Assembly (NCBI RefSeq): GCF_038900095.1
Contig: NZ_JBBMQQ010000012.1
Span: 47,210-111,209 of the forward strand
Source: Hoeflea sp038900095
GTDB lineage: Bacteria; Pseudomonadota; Alphaproteobacteria; Rhizobiales; Rhizobiaceae
Length of the DNA: 64,000 nt
Reading direction: 5' to 3'
Below are positions 11,839-20,470 of this stretch, in pieces. Each line of letters starts with the position of its first letter. The first letter of the stretch is position 1. The notes under the pieces were generated by a model. It made no database searches and had not been told where the DNA came from. It saw only the letters and a list, made by a program, of their open reading frames with translations. The position numbers and the translations under genes are program-made.

Positions 11839-12684
11839 TCATTTCTCGCTTTCGACCAAGCCTTTGACGAAGAGTTTCTGCATGCCGATCACGACCAGCA
11901 CCGGCGGCAGCATGGCCAGCATGGCGGTCGCCATGATCACTGGCCATTCGACGGTCTGGTCACCGGTCGGCAGCATCTGCTTGATGCCCATGACAACGGT
12001 GTTCATGGAGGGATCGGTGGTGATCAGCAATGGCCAGAGATACTGGTTCCAGCCATAGATGAAGAGGATGACGAAGAGTGCTGCAATGTTGGTGCGCGAC
12101 ATCGGCAGCAGGATATCGATGAAGAAGCGGATGGGTCCCGCGCCATCGACACGGGCGGCCTCTGTCAGTTCGTCGGGAATGGTCATGAACAATTGCCGGA
12201 ACAGGAACGTGGCCGTTGCCGAGGCAATCAGCGGCAGGATCAGCCCTGTGTAGCTGTTGAGAAGCCCGAGGCTGGCCACCACTTCATAGGTGGGCACGAT
12301 GCGGACCTCGACCGGCAGCATCAGGGTCATGAAGATCAGCCAGAAGAACAGCATCCGGAACCGGAACTTGAAATAGACGATGGCATAGGCCGACAAGAGC
12401 GAGATGATGATCTTGCCGATGGTGATGCCGAGCGCCATGACCAGTGAATTGAGCAGCATCTGCCACACCGGTGCGACACCGCCGGTCAGCAGTGCCTCGA
12501 GGTAATTGTCAAGGAAATGCGGCCCCGGCAGCAGCGGCATCGGCGGACGGATCAGATCATCCTGGGTCACCGTGGAGGCCACAAAGGCGATCCAGATCGG
12601 GAAACAGATGATGGCGATGCCAAGAATCAGCCCGGCGTGGGTGAGCCAGGTTCCGATCCCGCGTTTTTCAACCATGCCGCTCAT
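11839..12684 (-). CDS. ugpE: sn-glycerol-3-phosphate ABC transporter permease UgpE
   Basis: An inner-membrane permease of 281 residues with six predicted helices (MalG type). The EAA loop that docks on the ATPase is recognisable at TEAARVDGAGPIRFFIDILLP (near residue 185), and it ends with the MalG-like tail QKLFVKGLVESEK. Its start codon overlaps the last base of ugpA, showing tight coupling. Confidence 0.93.
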   Translation of the reverse strand: MSGMVEKRGIGTWLTHAGLILGIAIICFPIWIAFVASTVTQDDLIRPPMPLLPGPHFLDNYLEALLTGGVAPVWQMLLNSLVMALGITIGKIIISLLSAYAIVYFKFRFRMLFFWLIFMTLMLPVEVRIVPTYEVVASLGLLNSYTGLILPLIASATATFLFRQLFMTIPDELTEAARVDGAGPIRFFIDILLPMSRTNIAALFVILFIYGWNQYLWPLLITTDPSMNTVVMGIKQMLPTGDQTVEWPVIMATAMLAMLPPVLVVIGMQKLFVKGLVESEK

Positions 12685-13565
12685 CAGTAATGCACCCGTC
12701 GTTCAATAAAGCGGAACTGGACCACCGTCAGGATCCCCACGAGCCCGAGAAGCACGACCGATTGCGCGGCCGAGGAGCCCAGATCCTGACCGACGAAGCC
12801 GTCGGAAAAAACCTTGTAGACCAGGATCGTGGTCGATTGCTCGGGGCCGCCCTTGGTGATCGTATGGATGACGCCGAAGGTGTCAAAGAAGGCGTAGATG
12901 ATGTTGACCACCAGCAGGAAAAACGTGGTTGGCGAGAGCAACGGAAAAATAATGGTCCAGAACCGGCGCCAGAAGCTGGCACCGTCAATCGCCGCCGCCT
13001 CGATGACGCTTTTGGGAATGGCCTGCAGGCCGGCGAGGAAAAACAGGAAATTGTAGCTGATCTGCTTCCAGGCCGAGGCTGCCACGACGAGCGCCATGGC
13101 CTGGCCGCCATCGAGAGTGTGGTTCCAGGTGTAGCCGAGCTGAGCCAGCGTCCAGGCGATGATGCCGGTGAACGGATTGAACATGAACAGCCACAGCACG
13201 CCGGCAATTGCGGGAGCCACGGCATAGGGCCAGATCAACAGGGTGCGGTAGGCACTTGAGCCCTTGATGACGCGGTCGGCAAGAACCGCCAGCCAGAGCG
13301 CGAACGACATTGCCGAGACCGTGACCAGCACCGAGAAGACGGCAGTGGTGAGAAAGGATTCGCGATAGTAGCGATTGCCGAAGAGATATTCGAAATTGCC
13401 CAGTCCGACGAACTGGGTCTTGAGCCCGAACGGGTCCGGGATGAAGGCAGACTGATAGATCGCCTGCCCTGCCGGCCAGAAGAAAAACACAAATGTGACA
13501 AGCAGCTGCGGGGCGACCAGCAGATAGGGCAGCCAACGGTTGTCAAATACGACACGCTTTTCCAT
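12684..13565 (-). CDS. ugpA: sn-glycerol-3-phosphate ABC transporter permease UgpA
   Basis: The partner permease of UgpE, 293 residues with six helices. The N terminus reads KRVVFDNRWLPYLLVAPQLL and the EAA loop is at SVIEAAAIDGASFWRRF near residue 190. Short segments such as HTITKGGPEQSTTILVYKVF are typical of MalF/UgpA proteins. It begins about 60 bases after the ugpB stop, behind a stable stem-loop. Confidence 0.93.
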   Translation of the reverse strand: MEKRVVFDNRWLPYLLVAPQLLVTFVFFFWPAGQAIYQSAFIPDPFGLKTQFVGLGNFEYLFGNRYYRESFLTTAVFSVLVTVSAMSFALWLAVLADRVIKGSSAYRTLLIWPYAVAPAIAGVLWLFMFNPFTGIIAWTLAQLGYTWNHTLDGGQAMALVVAASAWKQISYNFLFFLAGLQAIPKSVIEAAAIDGASFWRRFWTIIFPLLSPTTFFLLVVNIIYAFFDTFGVIHTITKGGPEQSTTILVYKVFSDGFVGQDLGSSAAQSVVLLGLVGILTVVQFRFIERRVHY

Positions 13566-13580
13566 GAATCACCGACCGGG

Positions 13581-13616
13581 AAGAGAAGCCCGGCGAGGCC
13601 CTTGAGGCCCCGCCGG
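13581..13616 (-). terminator. Stem-loop after ugpB (leaky terminator or mRNA stabiliser)
   Basis: On the transcribed minus strand an 11-base-pair stem (13606-13616 with 13590-13600) closes on a 5-base loop: CCGGCG-G-GGCC, loop TCAAG, GGCC-T-CGCCGG. The one G-T position is a wobble pair in RNA on this strand but an A-C mismatch on the other, so the structure is strand-specific. A pyrimidine tract CTTCTCTTC follows. It lies between ugpB and ugpA, where such stems commonly raise binding-protein dosage above that of the membrane genes. Confidence 0.7.
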
Positions 13617-13626
13617 ATCAACAGTG

Positions 13627-14937
13627 TTAGCGATTGGCCTGCTCGAAGCGGCGAAGCAGTTCATTACCGCGGGAGACCGCAGAATCAAGCGCTTCCTTTG
13701 CGGACTTCGAACCGTTCCAGACACCTTCGAGTTCTTCATCGATGATGCCGCGGATCTGGTCAAAGCTGCCCAGACGCAATCCCTTGGAATTGGGGGTCGG
13801 CGCCTTGCCGGTCATCTGGATGATCGAGATGTCGGTGCCGGGGTTTTCATCATAGAAACCCGAAGCCTTGGTTGCCTCATAGGCAGCCATGGTGATCGGC
13901 AGGTAGCCGGTGTCCTGGTGCCACTTGGCCTGGATGTCCGAGCTCGACAGGAAGTTGAAGAAGGCTGCAACGCCCTTGTACTCTTCCGGTGTCTGGCCTT
14001 CCATGACCCACAGAGACGCACCACCGATGATGGTGTTCTGCGGCGCGCCTTCAACATCGCTCCAGTACGGCAGCGGACGGATGGCGAAGTCGAAAGTGGC
14101 TTCCTTCTTCACCCCGGCGTAACCGGCGGACGATTCGGTGAACAGTGCGCATTCACCGGCACGGAACGGGGCACCGCCTTCGTTGCGGCGACCCGAGTAG
14201 ATGAACTTGCCGTCCTTGGCCCACTGGCCGAGCGTGTCGATGTGCTTGACCTGAACGTCACCGTTGAAGGTCAGCTCGGTATCAACGCCTGCAAAGCCGT
14301 TCTCTTTCGATGCGAAGGGAACGTTGTGGTAGGCGGAGAGGTTTTCGAGGTGAACCCAGCTCTGCCAAGCAGTCGTCAGCGGGCACTTGTTGCCCGATTC
14401 CTTGAGCGCGTCGAGGGCGGTGCCCACCTGCTCCCAGGTCGACAGATCCATTTCCGGATCAAGACCGGCAGCCTTCAGCGCGTCCTTGTTGACGTAAAGG
14501 ACCGGCGTCGAGGAGTTGTAAGGCAGCGACAGCATCTGGCCTTCGGTGGTGGTGTAGTAACCGGCAACCGCGGCGAGATAGACCGACTGGTCGAATGGCA
14601 GGCCTGATTCGGCCATGACTTCATAGACCGGCTTGATGGCGCCCTTGGCCGCCATCATCGTTGCGGTACCGACTTCGAACACCTGAAGAATGTCAGGCTG
14701 CTCGCCCGCGCGGAACGCGGCGATTCCGGCATTGAGCGTTTCCGAGTAGTTGCCCTTGTTGGTGGCAACCACGGTGTATTCGCTCTGGGAATCGTTGAAC
14801 TTGGCAACCTGCTCGTCAAGGAGTTCACCGAGACGACCGGTGAACGCATGCCAGAAATCGATTTGTGTTGCGGCGCTTGCTGGTGCAACGCCCGCCATGA
14901 GTGCGGCGACAACGCCAGCGGCGATGTATTTTTTCAT
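13627..14937 (-). CDS. ugpB: sn-glycerol-3-phosphate-binding periplasmic protein
   Basis: A 436-residue solute-binding protein with a clear signal peptide (KKYIAAGVVAALMAGVAPASA, cleavage near 23). IDFWHAFTGRLGELLDEQV near residue 27 and LPYNSSTPVLYVNKDAL near 140 are characteristic of UgpB. It is the first gene of the operon, with ribosome site AAGGAGGAA seven bases before ATG. A Pho-box-like site lies about 87 bases upstream. In rhizobia the family imports glycerol-3-phosphate and its diesters as phosphorus sources. Confidence 0.93.
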   Translation of the reverse strand: MKKYIAAGVVAALMAGVAPASAATQIDFWHAFTGRLGELLDEQVAKFNDSQSEYTVVATNKGNYSETLNAGIAAFRAGEQPDILQVFEVGTATMMAAKGAIKPVYEVMAESGLPFDQSVYLAAVAGYYTTTEGQMLSLPYNSSTPVLYVNKDALKAAGLDPEMDLSTWEQVGTALDALKESGNKCPLTTAWQSWVHLENLSAYHNVPFASKENGFAGVDTELTFNGDVQVKHIDTLGQWAKDGKFIYSGRRNEGGAPFRAGECALFTESSAGYAGVKKEATFDFAIRPLPYWSDVEGAPQNTIIGGASLWVMEGQTPEEYKGVAAFFNFLSSSDIQAKWHQDTGYLPITMAAYEATKASGFYDENPGTDISIIQMTGKAPTPNSKGLRLGSFDQIRGIIDEELEGVWNGSKSAKEALDSAVSRGNELLRRFEQANR

Positions 14938-15023
14938 GTGAAGTTCCTCCTTGATGGGAAACGCGTGAAAACGAACGTAACCCGAAAGGGAAACGTAACC
15001 TCAGAGCGTCTACTGCGCAAATG

Positions 15024-15041
15024 AAAACAGTTTTGTGACAG
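15024..15041 (-). promoter_or_regulatory. Pho-box-like PhoB site upstream of ugpB
   Basis: The minus strand reads CTGTCAC-AAAA-CTGTTTT, two 7-base half-sites separated by a 4-base A-rich spacer, the geometry of the PhoB box (consensus CTGTCAT-N4-CTGTCAT). The first half matches at 6 of 7 and the second at 4 of 7 followed by CAT. Its position, 87 bases before the ugpB start, and the known PhoB control of ugp in enterics and rhizobia support the call. Confidence 0.65.
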
Positions 15042-15217
15042 GGGTGTGGAAAACGAACCGTGGAACGAACTTTTCCGGTTTCACAGACAATCAATTCGAT
15101 TTTCAGAAAAAATCAGCAGCTGATTAACTCGCGGACAGGCGAAAGCGGGCTTTCCATTCTGCTCCGCATTGCGCATCATGTGCACTGCAAAACAAACGGA
15201 AAGTGCGAGGGGCACCG

Positions 15218-16456
15218 ATGTACGACTATCCTCTTTTGTGGGAATGGCTCAGCTTTGCCGTGCGCTGGCTGCATGTGATCACGGCCATCGCCTGGATCGG
15301 ATCATCCTTCTATTTCATCGCGCTCGACCTTGGCCTGGTGCAGCGCCCCGGATTGCCCGAAGGCGCCTATGGCGAGGAATGGCAGGTGCATGGCGGCGGC
15401 TTTTACCACATCCAGAAATACCTGGTGGCGCCGCCAAACCTGCCCGAGCACCTGACCTGGTTCAAATGGGAAAGCTATGTCACCTGGCTGTCGGGCTTCG
15501 CCATGCTGTGCGTGGTCTACTATGCCGGTGCCGAGCTCTACCTGATCGACACCAATGTGCTGGATGTGTCGGCCCCCGTCGCGATTTCCATTTCGGTGGC
15601 TTCGATCGTGTTTGGCTGGATCATCTATGACCTGCTCTGCAAATCGCCGATCGGACAAAGCACCACGGGGTTGATGCTGGTGCTGTTCGCGGTGCTGGTG
15701 GCGATGGCCTGGGGCTATACCCAGGTGTTTTCGGGCCGGGCGGCACTTTTGCATCTGGGTGCGTTCACCGCCACCATCATGAGCGCCAATGTGGCGATGA
15801 TCATCATTCCAAACCAGAAGATCGTCGTCGCCGACCTGAAGGCGGGGCGGACGCCGGATCCGAAATACGGACGCATCGCCAAGCAGCGTTCGCTGCACAA
15901 CAACTACCTCACCCTGCCGGTCATCTTCCTGATGCTGTCGAACCACTATCCGCTGGCCTTTGCCACACAGTGGAACTGGCTGATCGCGGCTCTGGTGTTC
16001 CTGATGGGTGTTACCATCCGGCACTGGTTCAACACCGTGCATGCGCGCAAGGGAAAGCCGCACTGGACTTGGGCCGTCACCGTCGCGCTGTTTGCCGCCA
16101 TCGTCTGGCTGTCGAGCCTGCCGCGCACTGACGAGGTGATCGAGGAAGCCTCGCTGGCGCCGGTGCTTGAGCGGTTCGTCACGAACGCCCATTTCGAAGC
16201 GGTCAGTGAAACCATCATGGGGCGCTGCTCGATGTGCCACGCGGCAGAGCCGTTCTGGGAGGGCATTGCACATGCGCCCAAAAACGTGCGGCTCGAAACG
16301 GATGCGGACATAGCCCGGCATGCGCGGGAAATCTACATCCAGGCCGGACGCAGCCACGCGATGCCACCCGGCAACATCACCTATGTGGAGCCCGAAGAGC
16401 GGGCGCTGATTGTCGCCTGGTATGAATCAGCCATCGCCGGCGAGCCTGATCAATGA
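15218..16456 (+). CDS. puuD: Urate hydroxylase PuuD (membrane urate oxidase with cytochrome c domain)
   Basis: Oxidises urate to 5-hydroxyisourate, passing electrons to the respiratory chain through its own cytochrome c domain. The ATG at 15218 follows GCGAGGGGC; a GTG five codons upstream is less likely. The first about 300 of 412 residues form roughly eight membrane helices (DUF989 domain), and the C-terminal 95 residues are a soluble haem domain with CSMCH at 337-341 and a likely axial Met in HAMPPGN. The stop overlaps the guaD start (ATGA). This protein replaces the soluble cofactor-free uricase, not seen here. Confidence 0.95.
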   Translation: MYDYPLLWEWLSFAVRWLHVITAIAWIGSSFYFIALDLGLVQRPGLPEGAYGEEWQVHGGGFYHIQKYLVAPPNLPEHLTWFKWESYVTWLSGFAMLCVVYYAGAELYLIDTNVLDVSAPVAISISVASIVFGWIIYDLLCKSPIGQSTTGLMLVLFAVLVAMAWGYTQVFSGRAALLHLGAFTATIMSANVAMIIIPNQKIVVADLKAGRTPDPKYGRIAKQRSLHNNYLTLPVIFLMLSNHYPLAFATQWNWLIAALVFLMGVTIRHWFNTVHARKGKPHWTWAVTVALFAAIVWLSSLPRTDEVIEEASLAPVLERFVTNAHFEAVSETIMGRCSMCHAAEPFWEGIAHAPKNVRLETDADIARHAREIYIQAGRSHAMPPGNITYVEPEERALIVAWYESAIAGEPDQ

Positions 16457-17748
16457 CAGCGAAACTGCTGCGCGGCCGGACGCTGAGCTTCAAGTCGCGC
16501 CCGCAGGCGCGCGACGACCATGCAAGCTATGTGTACGAGACTGATGGTGCGATTCTGATCGAAAACGGGCTGATCACCGCAGCCGGCCCCTTTGCTGACG
16601 TCAAGGCGGCAGCACCGGTGGACATCGAGATCATCGATCACCGGCCACATCTGCTGATGGCCGGTTTCATCGACCCGCACATTCATTTCCCCCAGATGCA
16701 GGTGACCGCGAGTTACGCTGCCAACCTTCTCGAATGGCTGAACACCTACACCTTCGTCGAGGAACAGCGTTTCGCCGACGATGCGCATTCCGCCCGCTTC
16801 GCAACGCTGTTCTTCGATGAATTGCTGCGGCAGGGCACGACCACAGCTGCGGCCTATTGCTCCGTGCACAAGGGGTCGGCAGACGCCTATTTCGCCGAAG
16901 CGCAACGCCGCAACCTGCTGATGGTCGGCGGCAAGGTGATGATGGACCGCAACGCGCCCGAAGCGCTGACCGACACGGCGCAATCGAGCTATGACGACAC
17001 CAAGGCAGTGATCGCCGACTGGCACGGCAAGGGGCGCAATCACGTGGCGATCACGCCGCGTTTTGCCATCACCTCGACCCCGGCCCAACTGGAAGCCGCA
17101 GGCTCTCTGGCGCGTGAACATCCCGACCTTCTGATCCAGACACACCTGTCCGAGAACGATGCGGAGATTGCCTATACGCTGGAGCTCTACCCCGACGCCA
17201 GGGACTACACCGATGTCTATGCGGGCTACGGACTGCTGACCGACAAGATGCTGCTCGGCCATGCCATCCACCTGTCGGACCGGGAAATGGCGGCAATCGC
17301 CGAAGCCGGGTCGGTGGCGGTGCATTGCCCGACATCGAACCTGTTCCTGGGCTCGGGCCTTTTCGACCTCAAGCGGCTCAAGGAGCATGGCGTTCGCACT
17401 GCCATTGCCACCGACATCGGCGGCGGCTCGAGCTACTCCTTGCTCAGGACACTCGACGAAGCCTACAAGATCCAGCAATTGCGCGGCCACCGGCTGCCGC
17501 CCGTCGAGAACTACTGGCAGGCCACCCGCGGCAATGCCGAAGCTCTCGGGCTGGTGGAGCGCATTGGCACACTGGAACCGGGGACCGACGCCGACATCAT
17601 CGCGCTTGACGCCCGGGCAACGCCGGCCATGCAGATCCGGATGGAGACGGTGACGACGCTGGAAGAAGAACTGTTCCTGATGCAAACAATGGGTGACGAC
17701 CGGTCAGTCCGGCATGTCTATGTTGCTGGCGAGTCGGTTGATTTGTAG
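16453..17748 (+). CDS. guaD: Guanine deaminase
   Basis: Hydrolyses guanine to xanthine and ammonia, feeding xanthine dehydrogenase. The 431-residue amidohydrolase has the metal-binding GFIDPHIHFPQ (His76, His78), a second metal His in LIQTHLSEND, another His in LLGHAIHLSD and the catalytic Asp in IATDIGGGSS. It is translationally coupled to puuD. Length is that of bacterial GuaD. A double hairpin with a T-rich end follows within 170 bases. Confidence 0.95.
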   Translation: MTAKLLRGRTLSFKSRPQARDDHASYVYETDGAILIENGLITAAGPFADVKAAAPVDIEIIDHRPHLLMAGFIDPHIHFPQMQVTASYAANLLEWLNTYTFVEEQRFADDAHSARFATLFFDELLRQGTTTAAAYCSVHKGSADAYFAEAQRRNLLMVGGKVMMDRNAPEALTDTAQSSYDDTKAVIADWHGKGRNHVAITPRFAITSTPAQLEAAGSLAREHPDLLIQTHLSENDAEIAYTLELYPDARDYTDVYAGYGLLTDKMLLGHAIHLSDREMAAIAEAGSVAVHCPTSNLFLGSGLFDLKRLKEHGVRTAIATDIGGGSSYSLLRTLDEAYKIQQLRGHRLPPVENYWQATRGNAEALGLVERIGTLEPGTDADIIALDARATPAMQIRMETVTTLEEELFLMQTMGDDRSVRHVYVAGESVDL

Positions 17749-17797
17749 TTGCGGCTGGCGACGGAAAACCTTTTCCCGCTGCTGTCACAATTTCGTC

Positions 17798-17812
17798 TTA
17801 ACTCTTCGTTAA
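17798..17812. promoter_or_regulatory. CtrA box (TTAA-N7-TTAA)
   Basis: The sequence TTAACTCTTCGTTAA matches the CtrA consensus TTAA-N7-TTAA exactly, including the 7-base spacing. CtrA is the cell-cycle response regulator of alphaproteobacteria. The site lies 50 bases after guaD and just before a segment with two hairpins and a T-run terminator, so if functional it would drive that segment rather than an annotated protein. A chance match is possible because TTAA pairs are short. Confidence 0.5.
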
Positions 17813-17820
17813 TACTCTTC

Positions 17821-17910
17821 CTGCAAGCTGTGTATCAGCAGCGGCCCTTTAGAGGGTCGCTTATAAAGTCGCGTGAGCACGGATGTACTGCCACGCGGCT
17901 TTTGCTTTTT
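17821..17910 (+). ncRNA. Candidate small RNA: two hairpins ending in a rho-independent terminator
   Basis: Two consecutive stem-loops occupy the gap after guaD. The first is GCGGCCCT-TTAG-AGGGTCGC at 17841-17860. The second is GTCGCGTG (17868-17875) pairing with CACGCGGC (17892-17899), directly followed by TTTTGCTTTTT, a good intrinsic terminator. No reading frame explains the segment. The CtrA box at 17798 sits about 20 bases before its left limit. The simpler reading is that this is only the guaD terminator region; the extra hairpin and upstream box make a separate short transcript plausible. The 5' limit is arbitrary. Confidence 0.4.
17868..17910 (+). terminator. Rho-independent terminator downstream of guaD
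   Basis: An 8-base-pair GC-rich stem (17868-17875 with 17892-17899, one G-T pair) is followed at once by TTTTGCTTTTT. It would end puuD-guaD transcripts and any transcript starting at the CtrA box upstream. Confidence 0.75.
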
Positions 17911-18016
17911 CCGGCCCCTCCGAAATGCCCTCCCCCAAGTGCAAACACCATGCCTCACCGCGCATTCCATTGAATGCACGGTGCGTCAGTGGCAGGGATG
18001 TGAAAAGGTCTCGGGA

Positions 18017-18397
18017 TCAGCTGCCGCGATAGGTTGAATAGCCGTAAGCCGAGATCAGCAGCGGCACGTGGTAGTGGGCAGCGGTGTCGGCGATACCGAA
18101 ACGGATCGGGATCACATCGAGAAACGCCGGATCGGGCAGCGCATCGCCGGTCGAACGCAAGTAGTCGCCTGCATGAAAACGGAGTTCGTAAACCCCGCGG
18201 GCGAGATCGGCGCCGGTCAGGAGCGGAGCGTCGACCCGGCCATCGGCGTTGGTGTTGACCGTCTTGAGCAGATGATGATCGAGGCCCTCGATCCGGACAA
18301 GCTCGATGACCATGCCGGCTGCGGGCTTGCCGCGGGCGGTATCTAGCACGTGAGTGGTCAAGCGACCGGTTCCGGTTGGGAGTGGCTGGGCGGACAT
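18017..18397 (-). CDS. uraH: 5-hydroxyisourate hydrolase (transthyretin-like)
   Basis: Hydrolyses 5-hydroxyisourate, the PuuD product, to OHCU. The 126 residues carry the family marks: LTTHVLDTARGKPA near the N terminus, an Arg in LRFHAGDY, and the diagnostic C-terminal tetrapeptide YRGS. Ribosome site AGGAG seven bases before ATG. It is last in a minus-strand operon puuE-uraD-allA-uraH, 14 bases after allA. Confidence 0.95.
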   Translation of the reverse strand: MSAQPLPTGTGRLTTHVLDTARGKPAAGMVIELVRIEGLDHHLLKTVNTNADGRVDAPLLTGADLARGVYELRFHAGDYLRSTGDALPDPAFLDVIPIRFGIADTAAHYHVPLLISAYGYSTYRGS

Positions 18398-18411
18398 TGG
18401 CGTCTCCTGGG

Positions 18412-18909
18412 TCAGTTGGCCGGTTGGGCAATCAGATAAGGCGCATCATAGCTGGCTTCCTCGAGATTGGCGCCGTCGCCATCGCGGTCCATCACCAGAA
18501 AATCACTGACCTGGCCCACCGCAATCAGCGGGTGATGCCAGACATTGCGCGCATACTGCACGCCGACATGACCGGGAACCAGGAATGCACGCGGCTCTCC
18601 GGGGCGGCCTCCGTCATCCGGCGCAACGACAGCGATCCAGTCGCCTTGCGTGACCGGGAAGAAGGCCTGGCTGCCCAGCGGGTGCCGTTCCATCATATCG
18701 ACCGTGTATGGAAACTGGCGCGGCTGGCCGCGAAACAGCGAGAGAATGGTGCGCCCTCCTAACGTCCCGGTGTCGGCCATGGCGAGCGCGTGAAAGCGTT
18801 CGGTGGTGCCGCCATTGATCATCCGCAGCTCTGCCGCGGCGGTATCCATGACGGTGCCGAACGGGGCGAAGGCTTCGGCGGTCAGCGGTTCGATTTCAAG
18901 CTGTTGCAT
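18412..18909 (-). CDS. allA: Ureidoglycolate lyase
   Basis: Splits ureidoglycolate into glyoxylate and urea, the step that feeds urease. The 165-residue cupin-like protein has LTAEAFAPFGTVMD at the N terminus, MMERHPLGSQAFFPV in the middle and GVQYARNVWHHPLIAV near 130, all typical of AllA. It lies seven bases after uraD. Its substrate would come from allantoicase, for which no gene was found in this window. Confidence 0.94.
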   Translation of the reverse strand: MQQLEIEPLTAEAFAPFGTVMDTAAAELRMINGGTTERFHALAMADTGTLGGRTILSLFRGQPRQFPYTVDMMERHPLGSQAFFPVTQGDWIAVVAPDDGGRPGEPRAFLVPGHVGVQYARNVWHHPLIAVGQVSDFLVMDRDGDGANLEEASYDAPYLIAQPAN

Positions 18910-18916
18910 TGGTCAC

Positions 18917-19414
18917 TTACGCTTCCGGCAGGATCGAGGCGATGCGGAACCCGGCGATCTTTTCGACCTGGGCGCAAGCGGTCTCGAATTCGGTTTCGGG
19001 ATCATTGCCGATGCGGGTCTCGAAGGCCGCAAGGATGCTGTCCTTGTCGTGCCCTTTTACCGCGATGATGAACGGAAAACCGAAGCCGGTCATGTAGCGG
19101 GTGTTGAGCTCGGTGAACCTTGCGTGTTCTTCCGCACTCAACCGGTCCAGACCAGCGCCTGCCTGTTCGGATTTCGATTCCTGCGTGAGTTCGCCAGCAA
19201 TCGCCAGCTTTCCAGCCAGATCCGGGTGCGCGCGCAAGACACCCATGCGCTCGTCATGGCTTGCAGCACGAAACTCGGCGCACAAGGCGTCATGAACCGG
19301 GCCGGCCTGCAGCGGGGTGGTGATGCGGCCATTGTCCCAGGCGCGTTCGGCGATCCAGGGCGAATGCTCGAACACGCCGCCGAACCGGCCGACAAACTCG
19401 TCGCGGTCAATCAT
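18917..19414 (-). CDS. uraD: OHCU decarboxylase
   Basis: Converts 2-oxo-4-hydroxy-4-carboxy-5-ureidoimidazoline to S-allantoin. The 165-residue alpha-helical protein has the catalytic His in LRAHPDLAGKLA and the conserved AGLDRLSAEEHARFTELNTRY. The start overlaps the puuE stop (ATGA), so the two are translated together. Confidence 0.95.
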   Translation of the reverse strand: MIDRDEFVGRFGGVFEHSPWIAERAWDNGRITTPLQAGPVHDALCAEFRAASHDERMGVLRAHPDLAGKLAIAGELTQESKSEQAGAGLDRLSAEEHARFTELNTRYMTGFGFPFIIAVKGHDKDSILAAFETRIGNDPETEFETACAQVEKIAGFRIASILPEA

Positions 19415-20334
19415 TTCATCTTCTCCGGATGGTGGTGTTCATGCCAGTGATTGGCGATGTCGATGCGGCGGGTCACCCAGGCCTTGTCGTGCGACGCGAC
19501 GTAATCGAGAAACCGTGCAAGGGCTGCGGCGCGGCCGGGACGGCCAACCAGGCGGCAGTGCAAGCCAACCGACATCATCTTGGGACTGCCGGCCGCACCT
19601 TCGGCCATCAGCACGTCGAAGGTGTCCTTGAGGTAGGTGAAGAACTGGTCACCCGAGTTGAAGCCCTGCGGCGTGGCAAACCGCATGTCGTTGGCGTCGA
19701 GCGTGTAGGGCACGATGAGATGCGGTCCTTTCGGTCCCTCGACCCAATAAGGGAGTTCATCGGCATAGGAATCGGCGGAATAGACAAAACCGCCTTCCTC
19801 CATCACCAGCCGCAATGTGTTGGCCGACGGCTTGCCCTGGTAAATGCCGAGCGGCCGCGAGCCGGTCACCTCGGTATGGATGCGGACGCACTCGGCGATG
19901 TGATGGCGTTCCTCGGCCTCGGAGAAATCCTTGTATTCGAGCCAGCGCAGCCCGTGGCTGGCAATCTCCCAGCCGGCTTCCTTCATCGCAGCAACCGCTT
20001 CCGGGTTACGCTGCATGGCAAGGGCCACGCCATACACAGTCACCGGCAAATTGCGCTCGGTGAACAAGCGCCAGAGCCGCCAGAACCCTGCGCGTGATCC
20101 GTACTCGTAGAGCGATTCCATGTTCATGTTGCGCTGCCCCGGCCAGGGCTGCGCACCGACGATCTCCGACAGCAGGCTCTCGGAAGCCGGGTCTCCGTCA
20201 AGAATGGAGCTTTCGCCCCCCTCTTCGTAGTTGACGACAAACTGAACGGCGCAATGGGCGCCCGATGGCCATTTCGGGTCAGGCGGGGTTCTGCCGTAAC
20301 CAACCATGTCGCGTGGATAAGGTGTTGTGTTCAT
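19411..20334 (-). CDS. puuE: Allantoinase PuuE (polysaccharide-deacetylase fold)
   Basis: Hydrolyses allantoin to allantoate. The 307 residues begin YPRDMVGYGRTPPDPKWP, the PuuE signature, followed by the NodB-type fold with FVVNYEEGGE and EIASHGLRWLEY. It is unrelated to the metal-dependent amidohydrolase-type allantoinase (AllB). First gene of the minus-strand purine operon. Confidence 0.95.
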   Translation of the reverse strand: MNTTPYPRDMVGYGRTPPDPKWPSGAHCAVQFVVNYEEGGESSILDGDPASESLLSEIVGAQPWPGQRNMNMESLYEYGSRAGFWRLWRLFTERNLPVTVYGVALAMQRNPEAVAAMKEAGWEIASHGLRWLEYKDFSEAEERHHIAECVRIHTEVTGSRPLGIYQGKPSANTLRLVMEEGGFVYSADSYADELPYWVEGPKGPHLIVPYTLDANDMRFATPQGFNSGDQFFTYLKDTFDVLMAEGAAGSPKMMSVGLHCRLVGRPGRAAALARFLDYVASHDKAWVTRRIDIANHWHEHHHPEKMK

Positions 20335-20402
20335 TGTTCAGTCCATCCCTGTAACCGGCGAACGGTAGCAGCACAGCGGCAAATGTCGAGACCCGGACTT
20401 TT

Positions 20403-20425
20403 AAGAAAAACCGCAAACTGTTGCG
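20403..20425 (-). terminator. Rho-independent terminator of the MnmC-like oxidase gene
   Basis: On the minus strand a perfect stem CGCAA-CAGT-TTGCG (20425-20412) is followed by GTTTTTCTT. It lies 46 bases after the stop of the FAD oxidoreductase gene, and would separate it from the downstream purine operon. An A8 run precedes the stem on this strand, so it may work in both directions. Confidence 0.7.
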
Positions 20426-20470
20426 ACGATTTTTTTTGCCGGCTGCGGTCCCGTTGGCGCGTGCCGCCGT

